A DNA stretch of 64,000 nt from Pholiota molesta (GCA_014925825.1 JACGCK010000035.1:62001-126000); one strand, 5' to 3'; counted from the stretch's first letter, positions 48,729-60,870 are shown. Translations and numbers: made by a program. The notes: generated by a model not told the origin, from the letters alone.

Positions 48729-51001
48729 ATGACAAGGTTCGTCCTGGTCTCTGCCCATTATCTGTCTTAGCCGCGAGTTCATAAAGATCCCATCCGTTCT
48801 CCAGCGAGAAGACGAGGCTCTTCGCCGTGATAATTGGCATAAACTCGTACAAGACCTCATACAGTGATCTTCGGTCCCTTCGCGGCGCGGTTCCCGACGC
48901 TTTGGGCTTCAAAACGTACTTGGAAGACTGTCTCAACGTCCCAACCGACCAGATAGTGCTGCTCACCAACGAAAAGGCAACACGCTCCAACATCATTGAC
49001 GCTCTCAAGGGTTTAAGGGACGACAACCGCATCGATAAGGACGACGCTATATTCGTATACTACGCTGGCCATGGAACCGAGATGGATCCTCCTAAACAAC
49101 GTGACGACGGAAAAGACAAGAAGATCCAGGCTATTGTCCCATATGACTGCGACGTTGTTGATGAACGGGGGAAGCGGGTGCCGCCTATTCCCGACTACGT
49201 GCTCGAAATTCTACTGTCCAAGATTGTGGAGACAAAAGGCGATAATATTGTGAGTCAGACTAGCCCAACGACTGAAATTCACGAAATTAACGTCCAACTT
49301 GAACTATACAGACTGTTATATTCGATTGTTGCCACTCAGCCTCTGGGACGAGAGGCGCCAACACCAATACTGATGAGATCGCTCGTTCGGTAGAGCTTCC
49401 CTCAAGCGTCTACTCAGAACAACTCGTTCAAGAGCTATCGGAGGTAGAGACTGTATCGCGCGGCGCATACGCCCCATCCAGGTTTACCCAACGTGGACTA
49501 GGTTCACATATCCTTCTTTCCGCATGCGGCGCCATGGAAAAGGCTAAGGAGAGCGGCGGGCGTGGCCTCTTCTCTGCCGCACTCCTGAAGTTATTGAATC
49601 AGGTTTCGCCTGATATGCTGCGCTATTCCGAAATCCTGGAGCACCCAAGTCTCGACCGTATTTCTGGGTAATTTCATCCCTTTGCAATTTTGTTTTGTTC
49701 GCGAGGATTGACATTCCCTCTCTCTACAGCCAGAATCCTCAGTGCGAGGGACTCCACGTAGATAGGACGCTATTTAACGCCAAGGTTCTTCCTGCTCAAC
49801 GGAAGTCCTTTCCTATCCATTTTGAAGCAACGAAGAATAATAGACCTGGTCAATACGTCGTGCGGGGTGGGAAAATACACAATATTACCCTCGATTCGGA
49901 ATTTGGAGTCTATCGCAAGACTGATATCACATTTTCTACCCAAATCGGCGTTCTTCATGTCGCCGAGCTGCAGTCATTCTCATTCATAGCCAAACTCCCG
50001 CTTAACGCGCCTAGTCTCGACGTCGCCGATTGCTTAATCGCGGTTCAGACCAAATTCGGCGAGCAAGGTCAGCTACGCATTCATATCCCTCCTCAAGACA
50101 GCTTTCGCAAAATCTATGATGATCTACTGGCGAATTCGGAATTGAAGCACCATTTGAGTGGTATCTCACTCGTCGATGGATCCAAGGACGCTCAAGTTGA
50201 AGTCAGGTTGAGCGCCAAAGACGAAGTAAAATTTACGATGCACATCGAAGTTACGACCCCAGATAAGATGACGATAACCAAAGTCGTTGACGGTGTCGAG
50301 GCGGACCCTCATTACCTGGCATGGATTTTTTCCAAGGTCGCTCACTTTTATCGCGAGCTCAAATGCATCAACAACGATGCCAGGATATCTCGTTCAATTG
50401 AAGTAGAGCTTTACCAGCTGACGGAGGAATACAAACTCAATCAAGACACTGGGTATGAAGAAGACGTTCTCGAAAAAACTGGTTCAAACCAGTGTATCGA
50501 TGGCGTAATCAAACTGGTCGTTCCAGATGCGGAGGCAGAGAAGATACCCTATGGGCTCAGACTTGTTAACAAGTCCACTTTGGGTCTCCACGCAAACGTA
50601 TTCCACTTCAGTAGTCACGACCTAAGTATAAGTGCGTGTTTATCTTGTTCCCGATATTACCTAGTGCTTATTTTTGCGCGTCGCATCCTTTAGCTTCTTG
50701 TGCTACATCACACAACGGCCACACTGACCATGGTCTCGATGTTCCCCTCAAGCCTCAGGGTGGCAGCCTAGAGATAGGCTTTGGCACAGCTGGATACTCT
50801 CCCGTATGCTTTACGATCGCCAACGGTTTGGATGTCGATGTTGGATTTCTCAAGATATATCTATCCACGCAGTCTGCCAATCTTGCTTATCTGCCCCAGC
50901 TTTCCCCATTCACTCCGACTCGCGCCATCGCGCGCTGGGAACCCAAGCCCAGACCTACTTGGACTGATATTGTGATTCCGATTATTCTTCGTCGACATTG
51001 A
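48729..51001 (+). CDS. Caspase-domain (metacaspase-like) protease, gene 3, intact
   Basis: The best-preserved member, about 670 residues. The first coding exon is only 8 nt (ATGACAAG, 48729-48736); after a 73-bp-class intron the frame reads MTSEKTRLFAVIIGINSY. The peptidase domain has dyad His in VYYAGHGTE and dyad Cys in IFDCCHSAS, with acidic loop IVPYDCDVVD and LLSKI before the Cys-bearing exon. A helical segment RGLGSHILLSACG closes the domain. The C-terminal region reads QNPQCEG, LFNAKVL, GGKIHNITLDSEFGVY, then a helical part (HLSGISLVDGSK; IFSKVAHFYRELK). It finishes with a beta-rich end (YGLRLVNKS, HANVFHFSSHDLSI, EIGFGTAGY, DVDVGFLKIYLST). Family members occur in agaricomycetes; metacaspase-type enzymes are Arg/Lys-specific Cys proteases linked to cell death and proteostasis. 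Its own target is unknown. Confidence 0.85.
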
Positions 51002-52581
51002 AAGGGATCCCATCAATCTCAAGCGCAACTGAGAGAATTCACTCAGGATTTCATCGGCATCTGACTGATTCTTTTGGACTTACTCTACTGTATAGTATAT
51101 CAACCAAAAATTAACTCGATAGACGCTATTCACGGATATAATAACTAAATTTATGTACTATTATTCATGTTTGATACTTCGCTCAATTCTGATCGCTTTA
51201 TTATATTTGAAACTTATTTCTTTGACTCTTATGTACCGTCTGCCTTCCACTTTCCTTCCGCGCAGCTTTTGCCTTCCACTCTGGACCAGTCACGGCCTCG
51301 CCGTTCAAAACTACTACTTATTTAAACGGGTCTTTTCTGTCGATGGTCTGTGCGTTGATCATCCGCCGGACTTAGCCGGACTGTTGAGTTTCAACTCGAA
51401 CGTGGGTATCACACAGGTATCACATCTGCAGGAGAAAAACCCTTCCAATCTCCCACGAATCTGCCCTCTGAGCGGCGAGCTATTCATCATGGTCAAGAAT
51501 CTATCAATGAAGAACATCTGACTTCCAGCTCCCAGTCATTTGCATTCACTTCGCATAAGTTGGTAGGAGAGACAGTCGCGGAGACGAACGGTAGACAAGA
51601 ATTCTGGCAGTGGTGACGGCCTCTCCGAACTGCTCGGATGGACACACCATTGTTCAAGTTGGTATGTCAGTGCCCGAGGTTAGCCCGAGGACACTAGTCA
51701 CCGACAATGCTGTAATATTCCCAACATTCGAAGCCATGCTGAATGAAGCGTTTCGCGTTGAAGGAGCCATTTTTTTGGCATTTCACCTGGGCTATAATGG
51801 TACTTGATCTAATTATAAACGCTTTGATTGATATTGACCTCCCCGGCAGATTAGAACTGAATCCTGCTTTTCTTTGGATCTTGTCTTCGGCTATCTAAAG
51901 AAATTCACAAGGTTTATTTTGACCCAGGCTGCGTTTTTCAACTACATATCACCACCTATCTAATATCTTCTGGGTGCTTAGAGTTCTCATGCATATGGCT
52001 CAGCTCAATAATTCTCCGCACTCCATACACGGTTCTTCATTTCAAGCCGAATTGTAAGTTTGTTTTGGAGGCGGCTTCGTAGGCACCGCAATTCTTAAAA
52101 TCACCCCATTCCGGCGAATTCACACTTGGGCGTTGAAACAATATCATAGAGTGCCTCGTTAGTGGTGAGAGTTCTCACAGCTTTGTATACTCTGTCGGAC
52201 AGGTTGATTCCGCAGTCCGGCTCCGCGCGGTATTGCCGCGGAGGAGAGTTCGCTTTGGAACAGCACTGCGCATTCAAAATCAGTTCAGCAATACAGACAG
52301 GCCATCAAGCGTAAACCTTGCGTAAACCTCGAAACCTCTCCCTCGCACTCTCTGGCATCGTTTCCACGTAAGCACTCTCCTCTGGCGCCAAGCGCCAATT
52401 GTCTCATTGATATCTGCAATACCGTCATCACTTGTTGATTAGGACAGACGCTTTAACTCAGCTGGATCATTCGCGTACGCTATTTATGACCTTGTATGTG
52501 GGCTTACCTCATGACCAGTGATTGATGAGTCATGACGATAGCTTCACTTGACCCGAAAGGAATCGCTCTACGTCGAACACT
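51002..52581. other. Intergenic upstream of caspase gene 4; duplicated promoter blocks
   Basis: No gene. Short blocks are shared in order with the 55.0-55.8 kb region. CTCATGCATATGGCTCAGCTC near 51989 matches CTCATGCATGTGGCTCAGCTC near 55290. A GTCCGGCTCCGCGCGGTATTG block near 52216 matches its counterpart near 55480. The gene and its 5' flank were therefore duplicated together. Confidence 0.55.
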
Positions 52582-54840
52582 ATGACAAGGTCGGTCCTCT
52601 TATCTGTCCCTCCTCTCCCTCGAACCAACTTTAAATCGATTCCTTCTGTTCCATAGCAAGACGACGCCACTCTTTGCCGTGTTGGTTGGCATCAACTCCT
52701 ACGCGGCTCCACATCCCGAGTTTCGACCTCTTAGAGGTTCAGTGTCTGATGCGCACAATTTCAAAAAATACTTCGAGGAGCACCTCAACGTTCCAAGCAG
52801 TCACATAGCGTTACTCACCAATGAAAATGCAACCCGATTCAACATCATCGACACTCTGAAGAAATTAAAGAACGACCGCCGCATCAAGAAGGGTGACGCT
52901 ATCTTTTTCTATTACGCCGGCCATGGTACCGAGGTCCAACCTCCCAAGCACAGGGCAAACGTACCAGAGGAAAAGATCCAGGCTATCGTACCATACGATT
53001 GTGATGTCAACGACAAATCAGGGACTCCAATCCCAGCTATCGCTGACTACGTGCTCGGGATCCTCCTATCAAAGATTGCAGAGGAGAAAGGCAATAATAT
53101 CGTGAGTCGCTACCTACGAAACATTGAAGATTCATCAAATTGAAGCTTAAATTTTATCAGACTGTTGTATTTGACAGTTGTTATTCAGGTTCTGGGACGA
53201 GAAACATCGATGATCAGACAGCTCGCTCGGCGAAGCTTCAATCAGGCATGCTCTACTCTGAGCATCTCGATGAAGAGATATTGAGTTAGAGACAACATCT
53301 CGCGGCACGTCTACTCTCCCTCGCTACACTCATAATGGATTGGGTTCGCATATTCTCTTTGCCGCATGCGGTCACAAGGGACTGGCATACGAGAACAACG
53401 GGCGTGGCCGCTTCTCTACTGCACTCTTGAAGCTCTTGCGAGAGGTTCCGCACAATACGCTGCGATATTCCGACGTCCTCAGTCACCCAAGACTCGACCG
53501 TCTTCCTCAGTATTTGATTCCGTTGCATTATTTGTTCGCCGTAATCGCTGACATTGCTTATTTATACAGCCAGGATCCTCAATGCGAAGGCCTCCACACG
53601 GGTAGAATGTTATTCAACGCCAAAGTTCTTCCCACTAAACCGAAGTGCTTTCCTATTACCTTCGATGGTGTACAATACGTCGTACACGGTGGTACAATTC
53701 ACAACATCACTCCCGATGCGGAATTTGATGTCTATCGCAAAGATGATGTCACTTTTGCCTCTCCGATCTGCGTTCTTTATGTCGACGCCTTGGATGTGTA
53801 CAAATTCACGGCCACACTCCCACCCAACGCTCCTCAACTCGGCCCCTATGTCCCTGTCGTCGCGGTCCAAACCAAATTTGGAAACCAAGTACGTCTACGC
53901 ATTCATATTCCTTCTGGAGATGGATTTGGCAAGATCTACAATGATATGAAGAAGACCTGGAAGTTGAAGCACTTTTTGGACAACGTCGCTCTCGTCGATA
54001 TCTCCCGAGATCCCCACGTCAAAATCACATCGCCTTCCAGGGATAAAGTGAAATTGGAGATGTATACCAAGGTTGTGGCTCCAGGACAAGCGGTTTCAAC
54101 CATACGCGACGTTACGGCGCATCCTGATGACCTGGCTTGGATCCTTTCGAAGATGGCCCATTTCTATTCTGAATTCGAACACAGCCAAGTCAACGAAAGG
54201 ATCTCACAATTCGTTGATGTAGCATTTTACGAGCTGAAAGAACATTCCATTCCGAACGATGATACTGGATTCGAAGACACTATCTTGAAACCGGTCGAGC
54301 CCCGTTTAAACCTGTTTGCCGGCCCCGTAATCGAGCTACCTCCTCACAACATGAGGGACGAGGTAAAGCCTTATGGGCTCCAGCTCGTTAACAGGTCAAG
54401 TCTCAACCTCCATGCGAACGTGTTCCATTTTAACAGCCACGATCTAACAATATGTGAGTGTTTTCTCGTGTAGTACACGCGCGTACTTATTCCTCTCGTT
54501 TAGCTGCATGGGCTAAATCACACCATGGCCGCACTAACCGTGACATCGATATCCCTCTCTCGTGCACGGAGGAGTGCTAGAAATTGGCTTCGGTACAGCT
54601 GGCTATGATCCCCAAATATTCGAAATCACGAATGGTTTGAATACAGAGGTCGAATTTCTCAAGATATATTTATCGACTGAATCTGTCGATCTTTCTTATC
54701 TGGAACAGCTTTCCCCCTTCGATCCGACCCGTGGTATGGGACCATTGATCCCCAAGCCACCAGTCATTTGGGCTGACATCGTCGTCCCGATCGTACTTCG
54801 TCGGCATTCGACGGCTACCACCAAGCACAGGCGCAACTGA
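52582..54840 (+). CDS. Caspase-domain protease, gene 4, with two frame breaks
   Basis: Again an 8-nt first exon ATGACAAG (52582-52589), then KTTPLFAVLVGINSY. Dyad His is in FYYAGHGTE and dyad Cys in VFDSCYSGS (53168-53194); the following residue is Tyr where genes 1 and 3 have His. Compared with gene 3, one base is missing near 53282, creating a stop (TAG, 53287-53289). One more is missing near 54562 just before HGGVLEIGFG. Outside those points the homology runs through: HNGLGSHILFAACG, QDPQCEG, GGTIHNITPDAEFDVY and LNLHANVFHFNSHDLTI. The end carries an extra basic tail (RRHSTATTKHRRN). It is either decayed or mis-assembled. Confidence 0.72.
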
Positions 54841-55844
54841 ATATTCAGACGGTTATTCGAGTTTCTACAAATTCTTGTGCATGGCTCGATCTTATTGTAT
54901 ATGTAATAATATGCCGATCTTAACCTATATATAAGATGATGTATTTTTTAAGTATCTTATGAATTCAATTTTTCTTTGCTAGACTTGTATCTAAAAGATT
55001 GCATTCCGATCCCAAGTTCACTGATATTCTTTACACAGCTGATGATTTAAGCGCCTCGGATTTTACCTGAAAGTAGGCTTCGGATTCAGACCTCGGTATG
55101 GCCGATATTCTTCTGTATACTTTACAGGATTCAACATTTGGTCGCACATTCGAACCCTTGTCTTTGGTTGTCTGAAGGTTATTTTTCCAAACCTTGTTTT
55201 GAAAAGCAGCTCTCAGGCTGCGCATGACCACAAACCGGGCCGTTGCCAATTTTGGGCGCTTATGATTTCTATTCTAGGTGGTCTAGATTCTCATGCATGT
55301 GGCTCAGCTCGACGGTTCTTCAAATCTTCCAACATGATTAATGCAATGTATTTTTGTGGCCGCCCTCAGTAAGAACCAGAATCCTTCCTGATATCACGGA
55401 ATATCAGTAATAACTGCCATTTTAATGATTAGAAACTTCGCAGCCTGATGTGTTCTATGAATAGGCTGACTCTCGTAGTCGGACTTCACCCGGCATTGTC
55501 GCGCATCCGAAGTCAGGTCAATAATCGAGGCAAGTCATCCGGGTCACAAGTTTGAACCACATCCTTTGGCATGGTCTTCACCCACGCGCTCACTGACACC
55601 AGCCACCAAGAAGTTCTAGACCAGGCGTAAGAAGTACGCTACTTTCTTCTGTAAACCACATACCTCACCCATACGCGCATTTCTAAGTACTATCGCTGGC
55701 TGATTACGACAGACGTCATATCTCAGGTGAGTCATTTTGGTGAGCTTTTTATAAGCATGTATTCCCAGGCTGACTACCCACTGACGAGCGATTGATTTCA
55801 GCGGGTTAATTTCGTTCACAGGATATCACTCTACGTTGAACGCT
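54841..55844. other. Intergenic upstream of caspase gene 5; duplicated promoter blocks
   Basis: No gene. Shares ordered blocks with 51.9-52.6 kb (see that entry), ending just before the 8-nt first exon. Confidence 0.5.
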
Positions 55845-56350
55845 ATGACAAGGTCTGTCCTTTCTTCTGACCCTCCTCCGACGTCCCCTCCCTTGGCGCA
55901 ATTTAATGTCAATTCTGTCTGACCCACAGCGAGAGGATACCACTTTTTGCCTTGTTAATCGGTATCAACTCATACAAGACTGCACATCTTGATTTTCCGC
56001 GACTCCGAGGCGCAGTTCACGATGCTCTAGAATTCAAACAGTACTTGATTATCCGCCTCAGAGTCCCAAGCAACCAGATAGTCTTACTCACCGATGAAAG
56101 TGCCACCCGCTTTAACATCATACGCGCTCTCAATGGATTAATGGAAGACAAGCGCATTATTAGGGACGACCCATCCTCGTTTACTATGCTGGGCATGGGG
56201 CCGAGATAGACCCTCCCAAGTACAGAGAACATGAAACTGGGTTGAAAATCCAGTCCATTGTGCCATACGATTGTGATGTATATGATGAATGGGGAGAAGG
56301 GGTCCCTCCAATTCCGGACTACGTACTTGGCATTCTGCTATCCAAGATCG

Positions 56351-56358
56351 CGGATATG
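56351..56358 (+). repeat. Left target-site duplication of the foldback element
   Basis: CGGATATG here is repeated exactly at 59056-59063. The preceding G (56350) and the last base of the element (59055) are also both G, so a 9-bp duplication is possible if the element is one base shorter. Confidence 0.85.
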
Positions 56359-57258
56359 CACCTTTGGCAGCAGTTGCTAGGACCGTTAGGTGGGGCGAAA
56401 TGTCACTAAGGAACCACCTAACTGGTACAATCGATGTGGATCCCCCTCACCCAAGTCCGTAAATAGATAACCCCTATTATCTGTCAATCCGCGCAGATGG
56501 CACTGGCATCTCATAGCGATGGTGCGGATTGTGTAGAATAATATCATATTTTCCATCTAATTACATTGGAATTACACATTGGATATTCTACTGAGACCCA
56601 TCCAAGTGCCCACACCATCAGTCAAGCGTCTCCATGTCGCAGAGGCTGCAAATATTGCAGCCTCATTGTACATGTAGACGGTATCCTGCGGCGGAGGCAG
56701 CTGGCAATGGGTGAGCGCTGCATGGATGGCCTTGTCGTGGCCTCATCACCTCGCATCATCGTCACCTTGCTGGCGGTCACGTCGTATCGTCGTCGCGTCG
56801 TCGGTGGTCGCGTTGTCGGCGGGCACGTCATATCGTCGTTGCGCCGTCGGTGATCGCTGCGGCGTCGGCGGCGGTCGCCTCGTATCGTCGTCGCGTCATC
56901 GCCCCATCAGCGGTCGCCTCGTATCGTTGTCGCCTCGTGTCGTCATTGCGCCGTCAGTGGTCGCGCCATCGCCGGTTACCTCGTCTCGTCGTCGGTAATC
57001 GCGTCGTCGGTTCGCCTCATATCGTCGTCGCGTCATTGCCTCGTATCGTTGTCGCCTCGTTGCCTCGTCATACCCTCGTTGTCGCCTAGTCGTCGTCTTT
57101 CGTCTCCTGGCGGTGCAAGGGCGGCTGCGACAACGAAGGCGCGGGCAGTCTTTGCCGCCGTGGACAGATGCTGTGGGGAGGGGGAAGGACGTGAGCATCT
57201 GGGTAAGATGGGTGGCGCAGCGGACGCACCTGCTGGGTCTCCCGCTCACGGGTCTCCC
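56359..57258 (+). repeat. Left arm of the foldback element
   Basis: Outer 350 bases are nearly identical to the right arm. The middle is a (CGTCGYCGYGTC)-like low-complexity run (56730-57110). The inner 140 bases again pair with 58190-58323. Confidence 0.8.
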
Positions 57259-58189
57259 CTGGCCATCTCCCCTTGCTGCATTGATTCATCCCTATTGAGA
57301 GGAAGGGGCTTGAGGCGAGGTGTGGTGGTTGATGTTGAGGTTAACGTTGAATATGAACTTGAACCTGAGATCATCTTCCGGGGATTCCCGTATCGCATGT
57401 GATTGGCTGCGGCCGCCGGTCCGTCTTATTCTCACGTTTCGGTGCAAATGCAAAACATACAGAAATTGAATATATAAAGTTGCTGGGATTATTTCGACAC
57501 TCTAGCTACTTATTCGAAGTGAGGATAATTCTAGCTTTCTAATGATATATATATGAAGGGTAGTTTAGATGCGACTTAATAAAAGTCAGACGACGACCTC
57601 AAATCGACTATAATCCAAATAAGATTCATAGTGCATCTTGGGCCGCACCATCTATCCAGTCATACATTATGCTTTGGTCTCCCTCAAAAATTTAAATTAA
57701 ACGGTGAAGGACTTCAGCTCACTAGTTAGTTGAATATTTAATTAACATTTGAATAGATGACCGTGCATATTCTCCCTACAGAAATGATTTTTTGGAATCT
57801 TTGCTGAATGTTTTGGGCATACGATTCTTGGACTGTGAATAACATTTTTTATAGCTAATACCAGCTTTAGTTTTTTTGGGATCTATTACTTATAGATTAT
57901 ATCTACATATACAAAAAGCAAATTAGCTACTTGTACTCCTCAATGCTCATCAACGCCGTCGTCGTCGATGGGCGCCTAAAGTTTAAACTCCGCCCGAAAC
58001 CTAGATCAACCCAAATCGATGTTGATTGAATGTTGATCTCGTCTTCCACCCACCATCCAAGCGCTCCCATCCCACTCCAGGGCATCTACCCATGCTGATC
58101 TCACCCCATCGTGGCCGACAGAAAGACGGGGAAAATGGTGGAGGATAACGGAGAGAGTTACGCTCCATAGGAGGGAGTTCCTGCAGGCA

Positions 58190-59055
58190 GGGAGACCCGT
58201 GAGCGGGAGACCCAACAGGTGCGTCCACTATGCCACCCATCGTACCCAGATGCTCATGTTTCTCCCCTCCCCACAGAGGCAAAGACTGCCGGGTGCTTCG
58301 TTGTCGCAGCCGCCCCTCTTGCGCTGCCCACCTGCGACACACATGAGCTCCATAGTCGCTGCCATGTCATTATGACGAGGCAGTCTGCATGGACCTGGCC
58401 ACCGCCGGCCTCCTCTCCCCTCCGCATTGAGCCGCTGCCGCGACCCCGATCCCTCCAGCCGCACACTGGGACGCGCCAATGATCCGACGAGGTGATGACG
58501 AGGTGACGAGGCGACGACGAGGTGACGAGGCGACGACGAGAGGACGGGGATATGACGAGGCAATGGATACGAGGCGATCGCTGATGGGGCGATGACACGA
58601 CGACGATACGACGCGACCCGACGAGGCGATGACAAGGTGACGAGTTCACGACGATTCGACAAGCCCACGACGATACGACGAGCCCATGGTTGTAGGGCCC
58701 AGCCAGTTACCAGCTGCCGCCGCCGCAGGATACCGTCTACATGTACAATGAGGCTGCAATATTTGCAGCCTCTGCGACATGGAGACGCTTGACTGATGGT
58801 GTGGGCACTTGGATGGGTCTCAGTAGAATATCCAACTTGTAATTCCAATGTAATTAGATGGAAAATATGATATTATTCTACACAATCCGCACCATCGCTA
58901 TGAGATGCCAGTGCCATCTGCGCGGATTGACAGATAATAGGGGTTATCTATTTACGGACTTGGGTGAGGGGGATCCACATCGATTGTACCAGTTAGGTGG
59001 TTCCTTAGTGACATTTCGCCCCACCTAATGGTCCTAGCAACTGCTGCCAAAGGTG
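58190..59055 (-). repeat. Right arm of the foldback element
   Basis: Inverted counterpart of the left arm, with a shorter CGACGAGGTGACGAGG-type low-complexity run (58478-58690). The unequal inner runs explain the arm length difference. Confidence 0.8.
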
Positions 59056-59063
59056 CGGATATG
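59056..59063 (+). repeat. Right target-site duplication of the foldback element
   Basis: CGGATATG, exact match to 56351-56358. Removing the element and one copy makes the conserved caspase exon read continuously. Confidence 0.85.
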
Positions 59064-60870
59064 AAAGGCAATAATATCGTGAGTTACTATATATGTGATA
59101 ACGGTGCCTCACGAGTCACAGCGCTGAAGCTAGTTATCCTAGACTGTCATTTTCGACTGTTGTTATTCTGCTTCGGGTACGAGAGGCGGCACCTCTGATA
59201 CAATCGCTCGTTCGGCACAATTTCCGTCAAATGCCATCTACTCTGAGCGATACGATAGGGAAATATTCAAGGAGGTAGGGACTAAGTCTCTCGCCTCATT
59301 CTCTTTGTCCAAGTTTGGTCATCATGGCTTGAGCTCGCACATCCTCCTTTCTGCATGCCTCGCTACGCAACAAGCCCATGAGTACAGAGGACGTGGCCGC
59401 TTTTCTACTGCACTCCTCAGCCTCTTGAATGAGGTCCCACCTCAAGAATTGCGATATTCCGATATCCTCAGACACGAAAGGCTTGCCAATATTCCTAAGT
59501 GATTACATTACTTTGCTTTTTCTGGATTTTTGTAATCGTTGACTGTTTTTGTCCATAGCCAAGATCCCCAATGCGAAGGAATCCACCAGCACAGGAAGTT
59601 ATTCAACGCCAAAGTGCTTTTCGCTGAGCGAAAGTCATTTCCTATCTCTATCGAATGGAATGGTAATAACAACAGTGTGATTCACTGTACCGTAAACGGC
59701 GGTGCGCTGCACAATATTACTCGCGACTCGGAATTTGGCGTCTATCTAAAGAGTGATGTTAACTTTTCAAACCAAATTTGCGTCCTTCATGTCGATGTAC
59801 TGGATCACTTCTCATTCACGGCCAAACTCCTACCTAGTGTCGATGTCGCTCATCCCTTAATCGCAGTTCAAACCAAATTTGGCCGGCAGGCACATCTTCG
59901 CGTCCACATACCTCTTTATGGTGGCTTCCGCAAGATCTATGATGATCTGCGGGAGAATCCAAGATTAGCGCACAATTTAAATCGCATCTCGCTCGTCAAT
60001 AGGGCCGAGGAGGCGCAAGTTGAAGTCAGCCTGATCACCAAGGACGAAGTCAGATTTACAACGCACTTCAAGGTTGCCCCACAAAGTAAAAAAATAAATT
60101 GTCGACGATAACCCGAGTCACTGATGGCATTGGGGTGGATCCCATTGTTCTGGCATGGATTTTTTCCAAGATGGCCCACTTTTACGGGGAACTCGAACAC
60201 AGCTATGGAGATTCGAGGATTTCATATTACGTTAAGGTGGAATTCCTTGAGCTCCAAGCGGAGCACATTCTCAATAAAGACACCGACTCGGAAGATTTAA
60301 TCTTGAAACCGGCCACGCATTTGAACCTATATACCAATGGCGCGATCGAGCTTCCTCTTCACGACATGGGAGACGGGGAACTGCCTTACGGGATGAGGCT
60401 TATTAACAGGTCGCAGTTAAGCCTCTATGCGTACGTGTTTCATTTCAGCAGTCATGGTCTGAAGATATGTGAGTAATTCCAATGTTCTTCGTGAACTTGC
60501 GTTCGTATTTATTTGTTTCATCGTATTGTTTAGCTCCATGGGTTGTACCACCTCATGGCTCCACCAACCATGGTCTGAATCCTCCTCTCAAATCAGGAGG
60601 CAGCCTTGAAATCGGCTTCGGCACCAGCGCAGCAGGATATCCTCCCGAACCTTTCCGATCAAGAGTAATTCAGATATCGATGTCGGATTTCTCAAGATCT
60701 ACTTATCCACCGAATCTGTTGATCTTTCATATCTGCCACAAGATTCACCTTTTAGTTCGACCCGCAGCATGGCGCCGTATGTATATAAACCAGGACCTCA
60801 TTGGAATGGCATTGTCATTCCAATGATTGTTCGTCGACGTCAAACGGCTATCATGGGCAAGCGCAACTGA

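Larger units (their letters stand above)
56359..59055. mobile_element. Non-autonomous foldback DNA transposon, 2,697 bp
   Basis: The element begins CACCTTTGGCAGCAG and ends with its exact reverse complement. About 350 bp at each end (56359-56706 and 58708-59055) are near identical when inverted, with only a few mismatches. Inside these, arms of repeated CGTCG/CGACG character continue, then another inverted block (the GGCTGCGACAACGAAG to CTCACGGGTCTCCC region). Total arms are about 900 and 866 bp around a 931-bp, partly AT-rich centre. It is flanked by an 8-bp duplication. I see no transposase, and open frames in the arms are compositional. An 8-bp site suggests hAT-type mobilisation and a 9-bp reading would suggest MULE-type; this cannot be settled here. 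Confidence 0.88.
55845..60870 (+). pseudogene. Caspase-domain protease, gene 5, split by a foldback element and frame-broken
   Basis: The 8-nt exon ATGACAAG (55845-55852) precedes ERIPLFALLIGINSY. A base is missing near 56171, before the YYAGHG region. The exon is then cut at 56358 by a 2.7 kb element and resumes at 59056 within the same conserved block (SKIAD-M / KGNNI), 17 bases before the intron donor. The Cys exon gives IFDCCYSASG (Tyr after Cys, as in gene 4). Further downstream it reads QDPQCEG, GGALHNITRDSEFGVY and MAHFYGELEHS. Two more single-base losses lie near 60095 (run of A) and near 60655 (before IKSNSDIDVGFLK). The terminal stop is at 60868-60870. With the insertion it cannot make the full protease. 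Confidence 0.82.

Noticed and set aside
56566..58848. Open frames in the foldback element as possible transposase
   Set aside because: They are the inverted copies of each other, are dominated by CGTCG repeats, and show no catalytic or zinc-finger pattern.
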